Positions 25,067-31,885 of a stretch of 48,458 bases of DNA are shown here, piece after piece; the first letter of the stretch is position 1; each line of letters opens with the position of its first letter. The position numbers and the translations under genes are program-made. The notes beneath the pieces were generated by a model. It had not been told where the DNA came from and did no database searches. It was given only the letters and a program-made list of their open reading frames with translations. The DNA comes from JBFLVQ01 sp040758525 (GTDB lineage Bacteria; Acidobacteriota; Blastocatellia; Chloracidobacteriales; JADJPF01), in the NCBI GenBank assembly GCA_040758525.1, contig JBFLVQ010000003.1, forward strand, positions 1 through 48,458. Direction: 5' to 3'.

Positions 25067-25894
25067 TCAACTACTCCTCATTGCACGCACACATAATTGC
25101 GCGATCAATTCCATTGCTGTAGCAGCACTTTGAATCATTGCGAAGTTTACACTACTAGGCTCAATCTTCGCCTCATTAAGCACCTTCTCGATGCCCTTAT
25201 CACTCAATCGCATTCCTACCTTAAGAAAATCGGTACATGGTCCGGTATGTCGTACTGTAGGTGTTCCACTACGTTTAGCCCAGAAGTGGCTGATAACATG
25301 GAAGACCTGTCCCTTACCCCAATCGAAGCGTACTGCAACTACAGGCGCATTATAACGCACTAGTAGATTATGACTGGCCGCCTCTATGCTAACCTTTTCG
25401 CGATTTAATACCTCGATTGGATAACTTCCCCACAACCACCATTGTGGATCTGCACCCAGCACTACAGTCTCAGACCAAAAGCTATCTAGGTTCGGCTCTA
25501 CTGAGATAACCTCGTCACCAGTGCTCTGTCGTGTCCAACGCACAGTATCTGGGAAAACTCGCTCAATAATGTAATGTAGTGCCCAATCCGAGGTCACTAA
25601 CCATTTGCCAGCTTCGACATATCGCCCGATCTCCTCAATCAACTTAGTATCATAAGAGCTCGAGCAGTTAATAAAGACTATTTTGGCGGTAAGCGAGTTT
25701 GCCTGGGGATTTATTGTAGTCGGTATACCTAAGCAACGTAGTGCTTCTTCAGCCTGATCAAAGCTGCCAGAGTAGGCAGCAACATCCCCTGACTCTATAC
25801 GATCCAATACTGCGAGATCTTCTGGATGCTGTTCAGCAAAGCGCTCTCGCACTGCTAATGCTGCTAGTTGGTAAGCTGTCTGCATCTCACTCAT
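25067..25894 (-). CDS. GATase-like (ThuA/class I amidotransferase fold) protein, 275 aa
   Basis: Alpha/beta protein resembling class I glutamine-amidotransferase-like folds used in non-catalytic roles. Evidence: AKIVFINCSSSYDTKLIEEIGRYVEAGKWLVTSDWALHYI (about residues 70-108), where Cys/Asp lie at the usual nucleophile-elbow region, and the late PVVAVRFDWGKGQVFHVISHFW, the strand-turn and HxxxHF segment typical of such proteins. No complete Cys-His-Glu triad can be assigned. The start has AGGTGA upstream and lies 9 bases after the Ro60 stop, so they are co-translated. The stop precedes the rRNA-mimic RNA by 16 bases. The fold call is moderate. Confidence 0.65.
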   Translation of the reverse strand: MSEMQTAYQLAALAVRERFAEQHPEDLAVLDRIESGDVAAYSGSFDQAEEALRCLGIPTTINPQANSLTAKIVFINCSSSYDTKLIEEIGRYVEAGKWLVTSDWALHYIIERVFPDTVRWTRQSTGDEVISVEPNLDSFWSETVVLGADPQWWLWGSYPIEVLNREKVSIEAASHNLLVRYNAPVVAVRFDWGKGQVFHVISHFWAKRSGTPTVRHTGPCTDFLKVGMRLSDKGIEKVLNEAKIEPSSVNFAMIQSAATAMELIAQLCVRAMRSS

Positions 25895-25903
25895 ACTTCA
25901 CCT

Positions 25904-27337
25904 TCACTTATCTGCGCGCACTGGTAATGGGGTCTCCATAATCTCCATTAGCAGTTCTAAGCGCGAAGGATGACTAAGCATAGGCACAAGATTTGGCAAC
26001 GAGTAGTAATCACCGGCAAAGGTGAATGTATCTACCTGTACTTGCTTCTCGCGCAGTTTACGCTCCACCCAATCGCTAGCACTACCAATCTTAACAATAA
26101 TAACGTTTGGCGCACTCTTTAGGTCATTTCGGTAAGCTTGATAGACCTCGGCGAAATAGGGCGAAGCATTCTCTTCTTCATCAGTTACTAGAATAATCTG
26201 CTCGACTACTTGCTTCTTGAGTCGTAATGCTTCTAGTCCACATCCTATGCTGGTACTGCCACCAGCCTTGATATGCTGAAAGGCACGCTCCCAATCGGTC
26301 AACTCTTTACCTTTTGCCTGCACTGCATAAGGCATTGTGTCAAAGGCATAGACGAACAGATCTTGTTCGCTAATACCTGAGATAAGCGCAGCAATACGTT
26401 TGCCTACCTCAATAGCATTCTCCATAGAGCCTGATTTATCGATCAAGAGCGCAGTTGGTTTGGAGATCTTGCCACGCTTCTTCACCTGTTCATTAACTAC
26501 TTGTTCTAAACGTGCGCTGGTCTCTGCATCCAACTCTGCAACATCAGCAGCAACACGTGCTTTAAAGGCAGAGACACGCTCAGATTTAGTTGCTTGTGTA
26601 AGCTTCTCATCAATTAGCGACTTGACCTCAGTATGCTCCATTGCACCACGACTTTTTAGCGACTTAAGGTTATTAATAACCTCTTGTGGTGACATCGCAT
26701 TGATGAGAGCAACCAGCACGGCAGGAGTGAGTTTCTTTACTGCACCTACAGCAACCGTGTAAGGGATCTTATGCTCAAGAATAAGGGTAGCTTGTTCGGC
26801 TGGTGTAGCCGCTTTTGCCAGTAACTTGAGCGCGTAAGCGATACTATCAGCAGGTGGCGTGTCTTTGAAGAGCACCGCATCGGCACGCTCACTAGGACTG
26901 ATGTGTAATGTTGCATATAGGTGCTTCATTGCTTTACGCGCACGTAATGCGGCACGGTCAAAGAAAGCCTCGTCCTGCTCCCGCTTACGCAGATAGCGAG
27001 TTACGGCGGTACGCGCAGAACGTGGCACCTTACCACATTGCCGCTTCATAAAATCGACTACACGCGCTACCTGATAAGGCGGCAGTTCTTGTAATAGCAT
27101 GTAGCCACCATCTCTATGTTCAGCAATATCACTGGTGAGTAGATTGGCGATAAAAACCTCTTTATGATCGCGTACATCACCATTATGTTGGTACCAAACG
27201 GCCAGATGACCATAAAATATGGGATCCCTGGTCCGCATGTTTTTGTGCATTTCCGCTACCTGTTCAAGCTGTCGGTGCGGTGTGACAAGCAAGCTATTCA
27301 ATATCTCTAAACGTAGATCGCGTTCTGCAGGCTGCAT
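25904..27337 (-). CDS. rsr: TROVE-vWA protein, Ro60/Rsr orthologue
   Basis: Ring-forming RNA-binding protein of the Ro60 type, 477 aa. Residues about 1-285 are alpha-helical HEAT-like repeats (LLVTPHRQLEQVAEMHKN, IPYTVAVGAVKKLTPAVLVA, ALINAMSPQEVINNLKSLKS) as in the TROVE domain. Residues about 293-477 form a von Willebrand A domain with an intact MIDAS: DKSGS at 300-304, Thr362 in GGSTSIG and Asp386 in LVTDEEEN. Known bacterial orthologues bind misfolded RNA and Y RNAs and can tether PNPase. The ATG at 27337 follows GGAGG. A Y-RNA-like gene lies 65 bases upstream on the same strand, the arrangement seen with known bacterial rsr genes. Confidence 0.85.
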   Translation of the reverse strand: MQPAERDLRLEILNSLLVTPHRQLEQVAEMHKNMRTRDPIFYGHLAVWYQHNGDVRDHKEVFIANLLTSDIAEHRDGGYMLLQELPPYQVARVVDFMKRQCGKVPRSARTAVTRYLRKREQDEAFFDRAALRARKAMKHLYATLHISPSERADAVLFKDTPPADSIAYALKLLAKAATPAEQATLILEHKIPYTVAVGAVKKLTPAVLVALINAMSPQEVINNLKSLKSRGAMEHTEVKSLIDEKLTQATKSERVSAFKARVAADVAELDAETSARLEQVVNEQVKKRGKISKPTALLIDKSGSMENAIEVGKRIAALISGISEQDLFVYAFDTMPYAVQAKGKELTDWERAFQHIKAGGSTSIGCGLEALRLKKQVVEQIILVTDEEENASPYFAEVYQAYRNDLKSAPNVIIVKIGSASDWVERKLREKQVQVDTFTFAGDYYSLPNLVPMLSHPSRLELLMEIMETPLPVRADK

Positions 27338-27401
27338 AAGCTGCACCTCCACTTCTTAAACGCAGACTATTCAATAAGCCATTATCGCATTGAAGATTAT
27401 T

Positions 27402-27536
27402 CGCCCCACGCAAGTTTGAAAAGCCTATGCTATTACACTCGCGTCTACCATTCCGCCACAAAAGCCATCGCCTTTGGTGGGACTCGAACCCACAAAACCT
27501 TAAGGTTAATGTATGTACGCTTCTCAGGTATGGGCG
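27402..27536 (-). ncRNA. Y RNA (YrlA-like) with permuted tRNA-like domain
   Basis: On the minus strand the order is: 5' stem strand, T arm GTGGG-TTCGAGT-CCCAC (27493-27477), acceptor 3' strand CAAAGGC (27476-27470), loop GATG, acceptor 5' strand GCTTTTG (27465-27459), TG, D arm GCG-GAATGGTAGA-CGC (27456-27441), 3' stem strand. The acceptor stem is 7 bp and the D loop keeps GG for pairing with the T loop. The two outer strands pair: CGCCC/GGGCG, then GAGAAGC/GCTTTTC, with internal loops and AUUA/UAAU inside. This replaces the anticodon arm by a long stem, as in bacterial Y RNAs that bind Ro60. It is not a usable tRNA: the ends are joined and no anticodon loop exists. The ends of the transcript are estimated. 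Confidence 0.8.
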
Positions 27537-27555
27537 CAGGGCAAAAATCTTTACC

Positions 27556-27598
27556 AAAATAATAATGCCCACCGCTTCGACTTTCGCAGCGATGGGCA
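27556..27598 (-). terminator. Rho-independent terminator of the small ORF
   Basis: TGCCCA and CGCT arms pair with AGCG and TGGGCA (one mismatch between). The minus strand then continues TTATTATTTT. It sits between the small ORF and the Y RNA. Confidence 0.65.
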
Positions 27599-27629
27599 GA
27601 GGAAGAGACGATTAATTGACTGCCTTAAC

Positions 27630-27734
27630 TCATATAGGCGGTCCTCCCTCTGCTGCAAGCCGCGATAAGCTCTCTAAATGCGCTATCGCTGACTCTGTCG
27701 AATTGCTGCGCAAATATTGTTTTACGCCCAACAT
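27630..27734 (-). CDS. Small ORF, 34 aa
   Basis: Not in any family I recognise. ATG at 27734 has GGAG six bases upstream; an in-frame ATG at 27746 would give 38 aa. The predicted peptide is an amphipathic helix-like sequence (STESAIAHLESLSRLAAEGG) flanked by a basic N terminus. Its own promoter-like elements lie at 27802-27830 and a T-tailed hairpin follows at 27556-27598, so it has the layout of a complete small gene immediately upstream of the Y RNA. Coding status rests on this layout only. Confidence 0.4.
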   Translation of the reverse strand: MLGVKQYLRSNSTESAIAHLESLSRLAAEGGPPI

Positions 27735-27801
27735 CAATATCTCCATTCTTAATAATGAATGCACATTGATAAATTACATTCATTTAAGACAAGCGCAGAG
27801 T

Positions 27802-27830
27802 ATTTTGCATACCATAGCAGAGACTGTCAA
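27802..27830 (-). promoter_or_regulatory. Putative promoter for the small ORF
   Basis: On the minus strand, perfect TTGACA (27830-27825), 17-base spacer, CAAAAT (27807-27802). It may also serve the Y RNA by read-through. Confidence 0.45.
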
Positions 27831-27859
27831 GAGAAAATCTCTCTGCTAATAAAAAATTT

Positions 27860-27898
27860 TTGCCGACGACAAATCTGTGTAATGTTTGTCGTCGGCAA
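27860..27898 (-). terminator. Terminator after the 551-aa exported protein
   Basis: Perfect 14-bp stem (TTGCCGACGACAAA with its complement, 11-base loop) just after the stop at 27905, followed on the minus strand by AAAATTTTTTATT. Confidence 0.8.
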
Positions 27899-27904
27899 TA
27901 TTAA

Positions 27905-29560
27905 TTAACGACGGAAAAGCACTGGTAGAGAAAGCTGGCCACTCTGATTCTTAATAACCAGTGTATGAGTGCCTACACCGACTGCCTGTGTGATTGATAA
28001 ACCACTTGGCGTACTACGTGTAGAAGGAGTGATAAGCCATTTTGTGCCAGTGTTGTTAAGCCGCATAGAGAAAGATTCCTTGTTATCAACGATAAGTGTT
28101 GCTCCTGGCTCGATCCTTGCCCCAATAGCATCTAGGACAAATTTACCAACCGACTTCAAGCGGGGAAAGACAATGATTGGTTGTGGACCAAGTAATTCGA
28201 CATTGCTAAAACAGACACCACCTATACCACGAACACCATTATCAAAGAGTTCTCTCGCTGGTCCATCTGCGCGCAGATTAAAGTTCTCATCAGCCAAGAT
28301 TAGCAGATTAGAATCCTGTACATTGCCACGCGAGACCAAATTACGCGCAGTAGCTACACGAGTACCATCAAGTGAAACCGCCAATCCACCTAGGTCTGAA
28401 GAGAAGCCACTTAAGCTTGGCAATGGTGCAAATATCAACGGCGAGCTATCGGCCACTTGAGAGGCATTAATATCGCTGTAGATCGCAATATCATCGCCAG
28501 ATGCTAAGCCCAGTGCAGCGAGTGGCGCACTAACATAAAAATCTGTACCTACCTGCACAATATCGGTTGCTACGGCTGGTCTACGATCGCCACTGCGTAC
28601 ATCGGCAAAAATACCGCTATTGTTGGTTGAGAAATTCTCTGGCACCCCATTGCCATCAAAATCATAGTAGGAGTAGATTGCCCCGCCGGTTACACGCCCA
28701 GCGTTGTCATATTGACCTAGATTGAATAATAGTGAGGTCTCTACTCCAACAGCAAATCCACCTAACGAAGTAAAGCCGTTGCGTGTGGTTAAGAACTGAG
28801 AAATAGTGTCTATTTCACCGTTGCGGTTACGATCTAGATAAGCTGCCATGCTGGCAGTATCATCGGCAGTGTAAAAGAAACGATCTGGTCCTGGTTCGAT
28901 CCGTAGTAGATAAATAGCCTCACTACCATCATCAATTACTGCTGTCGCGATACCTATACCTAAACCTATGCTGGACCTGAAATCGCCGTAGGCAACAACG
29001 TCATCGGCGATATAATCCTTGTTGATATCATCGATCTGGATCAATTCTGCATTTTCGGTAATAGCAAAATAGCGACCGAAGAACAACTGACTGGCAACAA
29101 TCTTAGTAATACCATCGCCCTGCTCGACAACCTGATCAGCCATCACCGTCTCTTGGTCAGCCTGTCCGTTGTTATTGCTGTCGCGTAAAGCTATCACAGC
29201 ACCACCAGAGTTACCCTGTGATTGAAAGTCGGTAGTGATTACTACTTCGCGACCAGGTACGTCTTTAGGGACAGGTGGTAGTTGCGGCTGGATCGATTGT
29301 GCCAAGATCGATCCTGAGCGGCGTGATTCGATCAACTCTTCACGTATCTTTGGACCTATCAAAATTGGCTGGTCGAGTGAATGCATAGTAGGTTTGACAG
29401 CTACGGCCGATCCAGCCTTGAGTTTCTCCAAACCCATCTTCAGCCGTACTTTTTCGGAACGTTTATGTGGTTGGCTTGCCGCCTGGATCTTTCCAGGGGG
29501 CAATTGCAATCCTGCTACCACACACAAAAATCCTAGTATTAATAGTAATACGCGTTTCAT
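27905..29560 (-). CDS. Exported hypothetical protein, 551 aa
   Basis: Signal peptide at residues 1-28 (VLLLILGFLCVVAGLQLPPG then an Ala-rich cleavage region). The large middle part resembles a beta-propeller or repeat protein: recurring Asp-rich turns such as DSNNNGQADQETVMAD, DDINKDYIADDVV, LDRNRNGEIDT and YDFDGNGVPENFS look like calcium-binding DxDxNG-type loops. A C-terminal domain of about 85 residues (GARIEPGATLIVDNKESFSMRLNNTG) resembles an Ig/TIG-like module and is broadly similar in type to the end of the protein at 35284-37263. Probably secreted or surface-associated; the substrate is unknown. Confidence 0.75.
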   Translation of the reverse strand: MKRVLLLILGFLCVVAGLQLPPGKIQAASQPHKRSEKVRLKMGLEKLKAGSAVAVKPTMHSLDQPILIGPKIREELIESRRSGSILAQSIQPQLPPVPKDVPGREVVITTDFQSQGNSGGAVIALRDSNNNGQADQETVMADQVVEQGDGITKIVASQLFFGRYFAITENAELIQIDDINKDYIADDVVAYGDFRSSIGLGIGIATAVIDDGSEAIYLLRIEPGPDRFFYTADDTASMAAYLDRNRNGEIDTISQFLTTRNGFTSLGGFAVGVETSLLFNLGQYDNAGRVTGGAIYSYYDFDGNGVPENFSTNNSGIFADVRSGDRRPAVATDIVQVGTDFYVSAPLAALGLASGDDIAIYSDINASQVADSSPLIFAPLPSLSGFSSDLGGLAVSLDGTRVATARNLVSRGNVQDSNLLILADENFNLRADGPARELFDNGVRGIGGVCFSNVELLGPQPIIVFPRLKSVGKFVLDAIGARIEPGATLIVDNKESFSMRLNNTGTKWLITPSTRSTPSGLSITQAVGVGTHTLVIKNQSGQLSLPVLFRR

Positions 29561-29734
29561 TATAGCCCTCCGGAAGGCAAGATATTAAGTACGGACCTTG
29601 GATGCAACGACAAGAATAAACTTTGCCCAACCAACTACCTAACAAGAGAATGGAAATGGCCAGGTGAGCTTGACAGCGCTGTTGCTAGATCTTAGTATTC
29701 AAAGCTTTAAGTGTCTTCACAGGGTTATTAGAAA

Positions 29735-29768
29735 AGGACACAGAAGTAGGTCTAGTCTTCTGTGTCCT
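29735..29768. promoter_or_regulatory. 12-bp perfect hairpin upstream of larC
   Basis: AGGACACAGAAG pairs with CTTCTGTGTCCT around a 10-base loop in the divergent region. On the minus strand it is followed by TTTTC. It could be a terminator against antisense reading or a leader element of larC. Confidence 0.4.
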
Positions 29769-29814
29769 ATCTAGTCTCTACACAAAGATGCCACCAAGGT
29801 AATTGAGGGATGCT

Positions 29815-31197
29815 ATGCGAACTCTCTATTTTGACTGTTTCTCCGGTGTCAGTGGTGATATGACGATTGGCGCGCTTATCGATCTAGGAGTCAGTTTCAC
29901 TACTCTGCAAGCAGAATTGGAAAAGTTACACCTACCTGGTTATCAACTCTCCATTGAGCGGGTAACCAGGGCTAACTTAGCCGGCACTAAATTCCATGTA
30001 ATGCTCAATGAATCGCAGCAAGCAGAGAAGCACCATCATCATAAAGAATCTCACGAGCATCATCACACACACGAACACGAGCATAATGAGCATCACCATA
30101 CGCATGAACATGAACATGCAGATCATAAACATCAACATCATCATGATGAACATCACCACGAGCATCACCACGAACATACAGAGCAGAGTGGGCACAGTCA
30201 TCGTACTCTCCCTGAGATCCGCAAGATCATAGATGCATCAGAGCTCTCTGCTTGGGTAAAGAGAAGTGCTAAGGAGATCTTCGAGCGTTTAGCAATTGCC
30301 GAAGGGAGCGTACATGGTATTGCCGCTGAAGCGGTTCACTTCCATGAAGTAGGCGCAATTGATGCGATTGTTGATATTGTAGGTGCTTGTATAGGCTTTG
30401 AACTCTTAGGTGTGGAGCGATTTATCTGCTCTCCACTACATGTTGGACGGGGATTTGTTAAATGCGCACATGGCTTATTTCCTATACCTGCACCGGGCAC
30501 TCTGGCACTATTGAAAGGCGCACCCATCTATTCAACAGATTTAGAAGGCGAGCTGGTTACTCCAACAGGAGCTGCCATTGTCTCTACGCTCTGTCATGAT
30601 TTCCGCGCGCTACCCAATATGCGGATAGAGCGTATAGGCTATGGAGCTGGCACACGTGATTTTGCCCAGTCCCCTAACATGTTGCGGCTCTGTTATGGCG
30701 AGATGGAGGTCGCAGATACACACATTGAGATGATCAGTGTGATCGAGGCTAATATCGATGATATGAATCCACAGATTTATGGCTACTTGATGGATCGTAT
30801 ATTAGCAGCCGGGGCATTAGATGTCTTTTATACGCCAATTCAGATGAAGAAGAACCGGCCTGGTACATTGCTTACATTGCTTGTCCCTAATAACCGTCTA
30901 GAAGACTTGATTGCCTTGCTCTTTCGTGAGACGACTACATTGGGGCTACGCTACTATGAAACTAAGCGGCGTGTGCTTGATCGCCAGACTTTTACTGTTT
31001 ATACGTCTTATGGAGAGATCCGTATTAAGATTGCGCTTGCTGGTCGAGAGATTGTTAATGCAATGCCTGAATACGAAGACTGTGTACGTGCGGCACAACA
31101 GTCTGGTGTGCCGCTTGCGGTTGTACAAGCAGCCGCAACACGCCTGTTTGAGGAACAACGTGAAGCATTTTATCGCACGATAAAGGAGGGTCAATGA
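29815..31197 (+). CDS. larC: LarC, nickel insertion protein for the NPN cofactor
   Basis: LarC family (nickel chelatase for pyridinium-3,5-bisthiocarboxylic acid mononucleotide), 460 aa. The N terminus MRTLYFDCFSGVSGDMTIGALIDLG and SIEANIDDMNPQIYGYLMDRIL are signatures. A very His-rich insertion (about residues 75-128, mostly His/Glu/Asp) interrupts the N-terminal part and probably stores or binds nickel. ATG 29815 follows GAGGG. folE overlaps its end by 4 bases. LarA, LarB and LarE are not in the window, so the cofactor's user enzyme is elsewhere. In full-length LarC the C-terminal domain is sometimes a separate frameshifted ORF; here it is fused. Confidence 0.93.
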   Translation: MRTLYFDCFSGVSGDMTIGALIDLGVSFTTLQAELEKLHLPGYQLSIERVTRANLAGTKFHVMLNESQQAEKHHHHKESHEHHHTHEHEHNEHHHTHEHEHADHKHQHHHDEHHHEHHHEHTEQSGHSHRTLPEIRKIIDASELSAWVKRSAKEIFERLAIAEGSVHGIAAEAVHFHEVGAIDAIVDIVGACIGFELLGVERFICSPLHVGRGFVKCAHGLFPIPAPGTLALLKGAPIYSTDLEGELVTPTGAAIVSTLCHDFRALPNMRIERIGYGAGTRDFAQSPNMLRLCYGEMEVADTHIEMISVIEANIDDMNPQIYGYLMDRILAAGALDVFYTPIQMKKNRPGTLLTLLVPNNRLEDLIALLFRETTTLGLRYYETKRRVLDRQTFTVYTSYGEIRIKIALAGREIVNAMPEYEDCVRAAQQSGVPLAVVQAAATRLFEEQREAFYRTIKEGQ

Positions 31198-31862
31198 AGG
31201 ATAAATGCGCGCTTCAGGAAATGGATTCGCTAGAGGCTTATAGCGAATCCATCTGTGTTGCAGAAACGGAGTCTATCGCTACTAATATGGAAACTAGTGG
31301 GTTTGATCTGGCCAAGATTGAGGCAGGTGTGCGACTTATCCTAGAAGGTCTAGGCGAAGATACCAACCGCCCAGGTATTGTTGCTACTCCAGGGCGTGTT
31401 GCACGTATGTATGCCGAGATCTGCGCCGGTCTACAACGTGATCCACAACAGTATATCAAGCTTGTGCCAGCAGAAACTCATGACGAGATGGTGATTGTAA
31501 AAGATATCACGATCTTCAGCCTATGCGAGCATCACCTGATACCCTTCTATGGACAAGCACATATTGCCTACATCCCCAATCAGGGACAGATTATTGGCCT
31601 CTCCAAATTGGCGCGTATTGCTGATAGTCTTGCCAAGCGACCACAACTGCAGGAGCGCCTCACTACTCAGATTGCAGAACTGCTCTACGATGGGCTAAAA
31701 GCCAAAGGTGTAATGGTAGTTATAGAGTGCGAGCACTTATGCATGGCGATGCGTGGTATACGTAAACCAGGCGCTAAGACTCTTACTTCAGCCGTACGTG
31801 GTATCTTTCAACGCGATCAACGTACTCGCGCCGAAGCAATGGCACTAATCAATAAACAATAA
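31194..31862 (+). CDS. folE: GTP cyclohydrolase I
   Basis: Converts GTP to dihydroneopterin triphosphate for folate and pterin synthesis. The 222 aa contain the zinc-binding CEHHLIPFYGQAHIAYIP and IECEHLCMAMRGIRKPGAKT, both with intact Cys/His. The N-terminal 45 residues are an unstructured extension. The ATG overlaps the larC stop (ATGA), and AAAGGAGGG lies upstream, so it is co-translated with larC and followed by metG. Confidence 0.96.
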   Translation: MKDKCALQEMDSLEAYSESICVAETESIATNMETSGFDLAKIEAGVRLILEGLGEDTNRPGIVATPGRVARMYAEICAGLQRDPQQYIKLVPAETHDEMVIVKDITIFSLCEHHLIPFYGQAHIAYIPNQGQIIGLSKLARIADSLAKRPQLQERLTTQIAELLYDGLKAKGVMVVIECEHLCMAMRGIRKPGAKTLTSAVRGIFQRDQRTRAEAMALINKQ

Positions 31863-31885
31863 ACTCAAGTGTGAATCAACAAAAA

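Noticed and set aside
27441..27493. A normal tRNA gene (partial or broken tRNA-Leu) on the minus strand
   Set aside because: The T arm precedes the D arm, the acceptor strands are joined by only 4 nt and no anticodon loop is present; no complementary acceptor strand lies upstream. A Y RNA tRNA-mimic fits better.
27616..27849. 77-aa ORF on the plus strand
   Set aside because: It overlaps a promoter, a small ORF and structured elements on the other strand, has no ribosome site and an uneven composition.
30040..30180. A CRISPR-like or microsatellite repeat
   Set aside because: The apparent repeats are irregular CAT/CAC/GAA codon runs that encode the His/Glu-rich insertion of LarC; there are no spacers.
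29977..30232. ORFs of 74 aa on both strands in the His-rich part of larC
   Set aside because: They are frame shadows of the repetitive His codons (CAT/CAC), which read as Met- or Ile-rich peptides in other frames.
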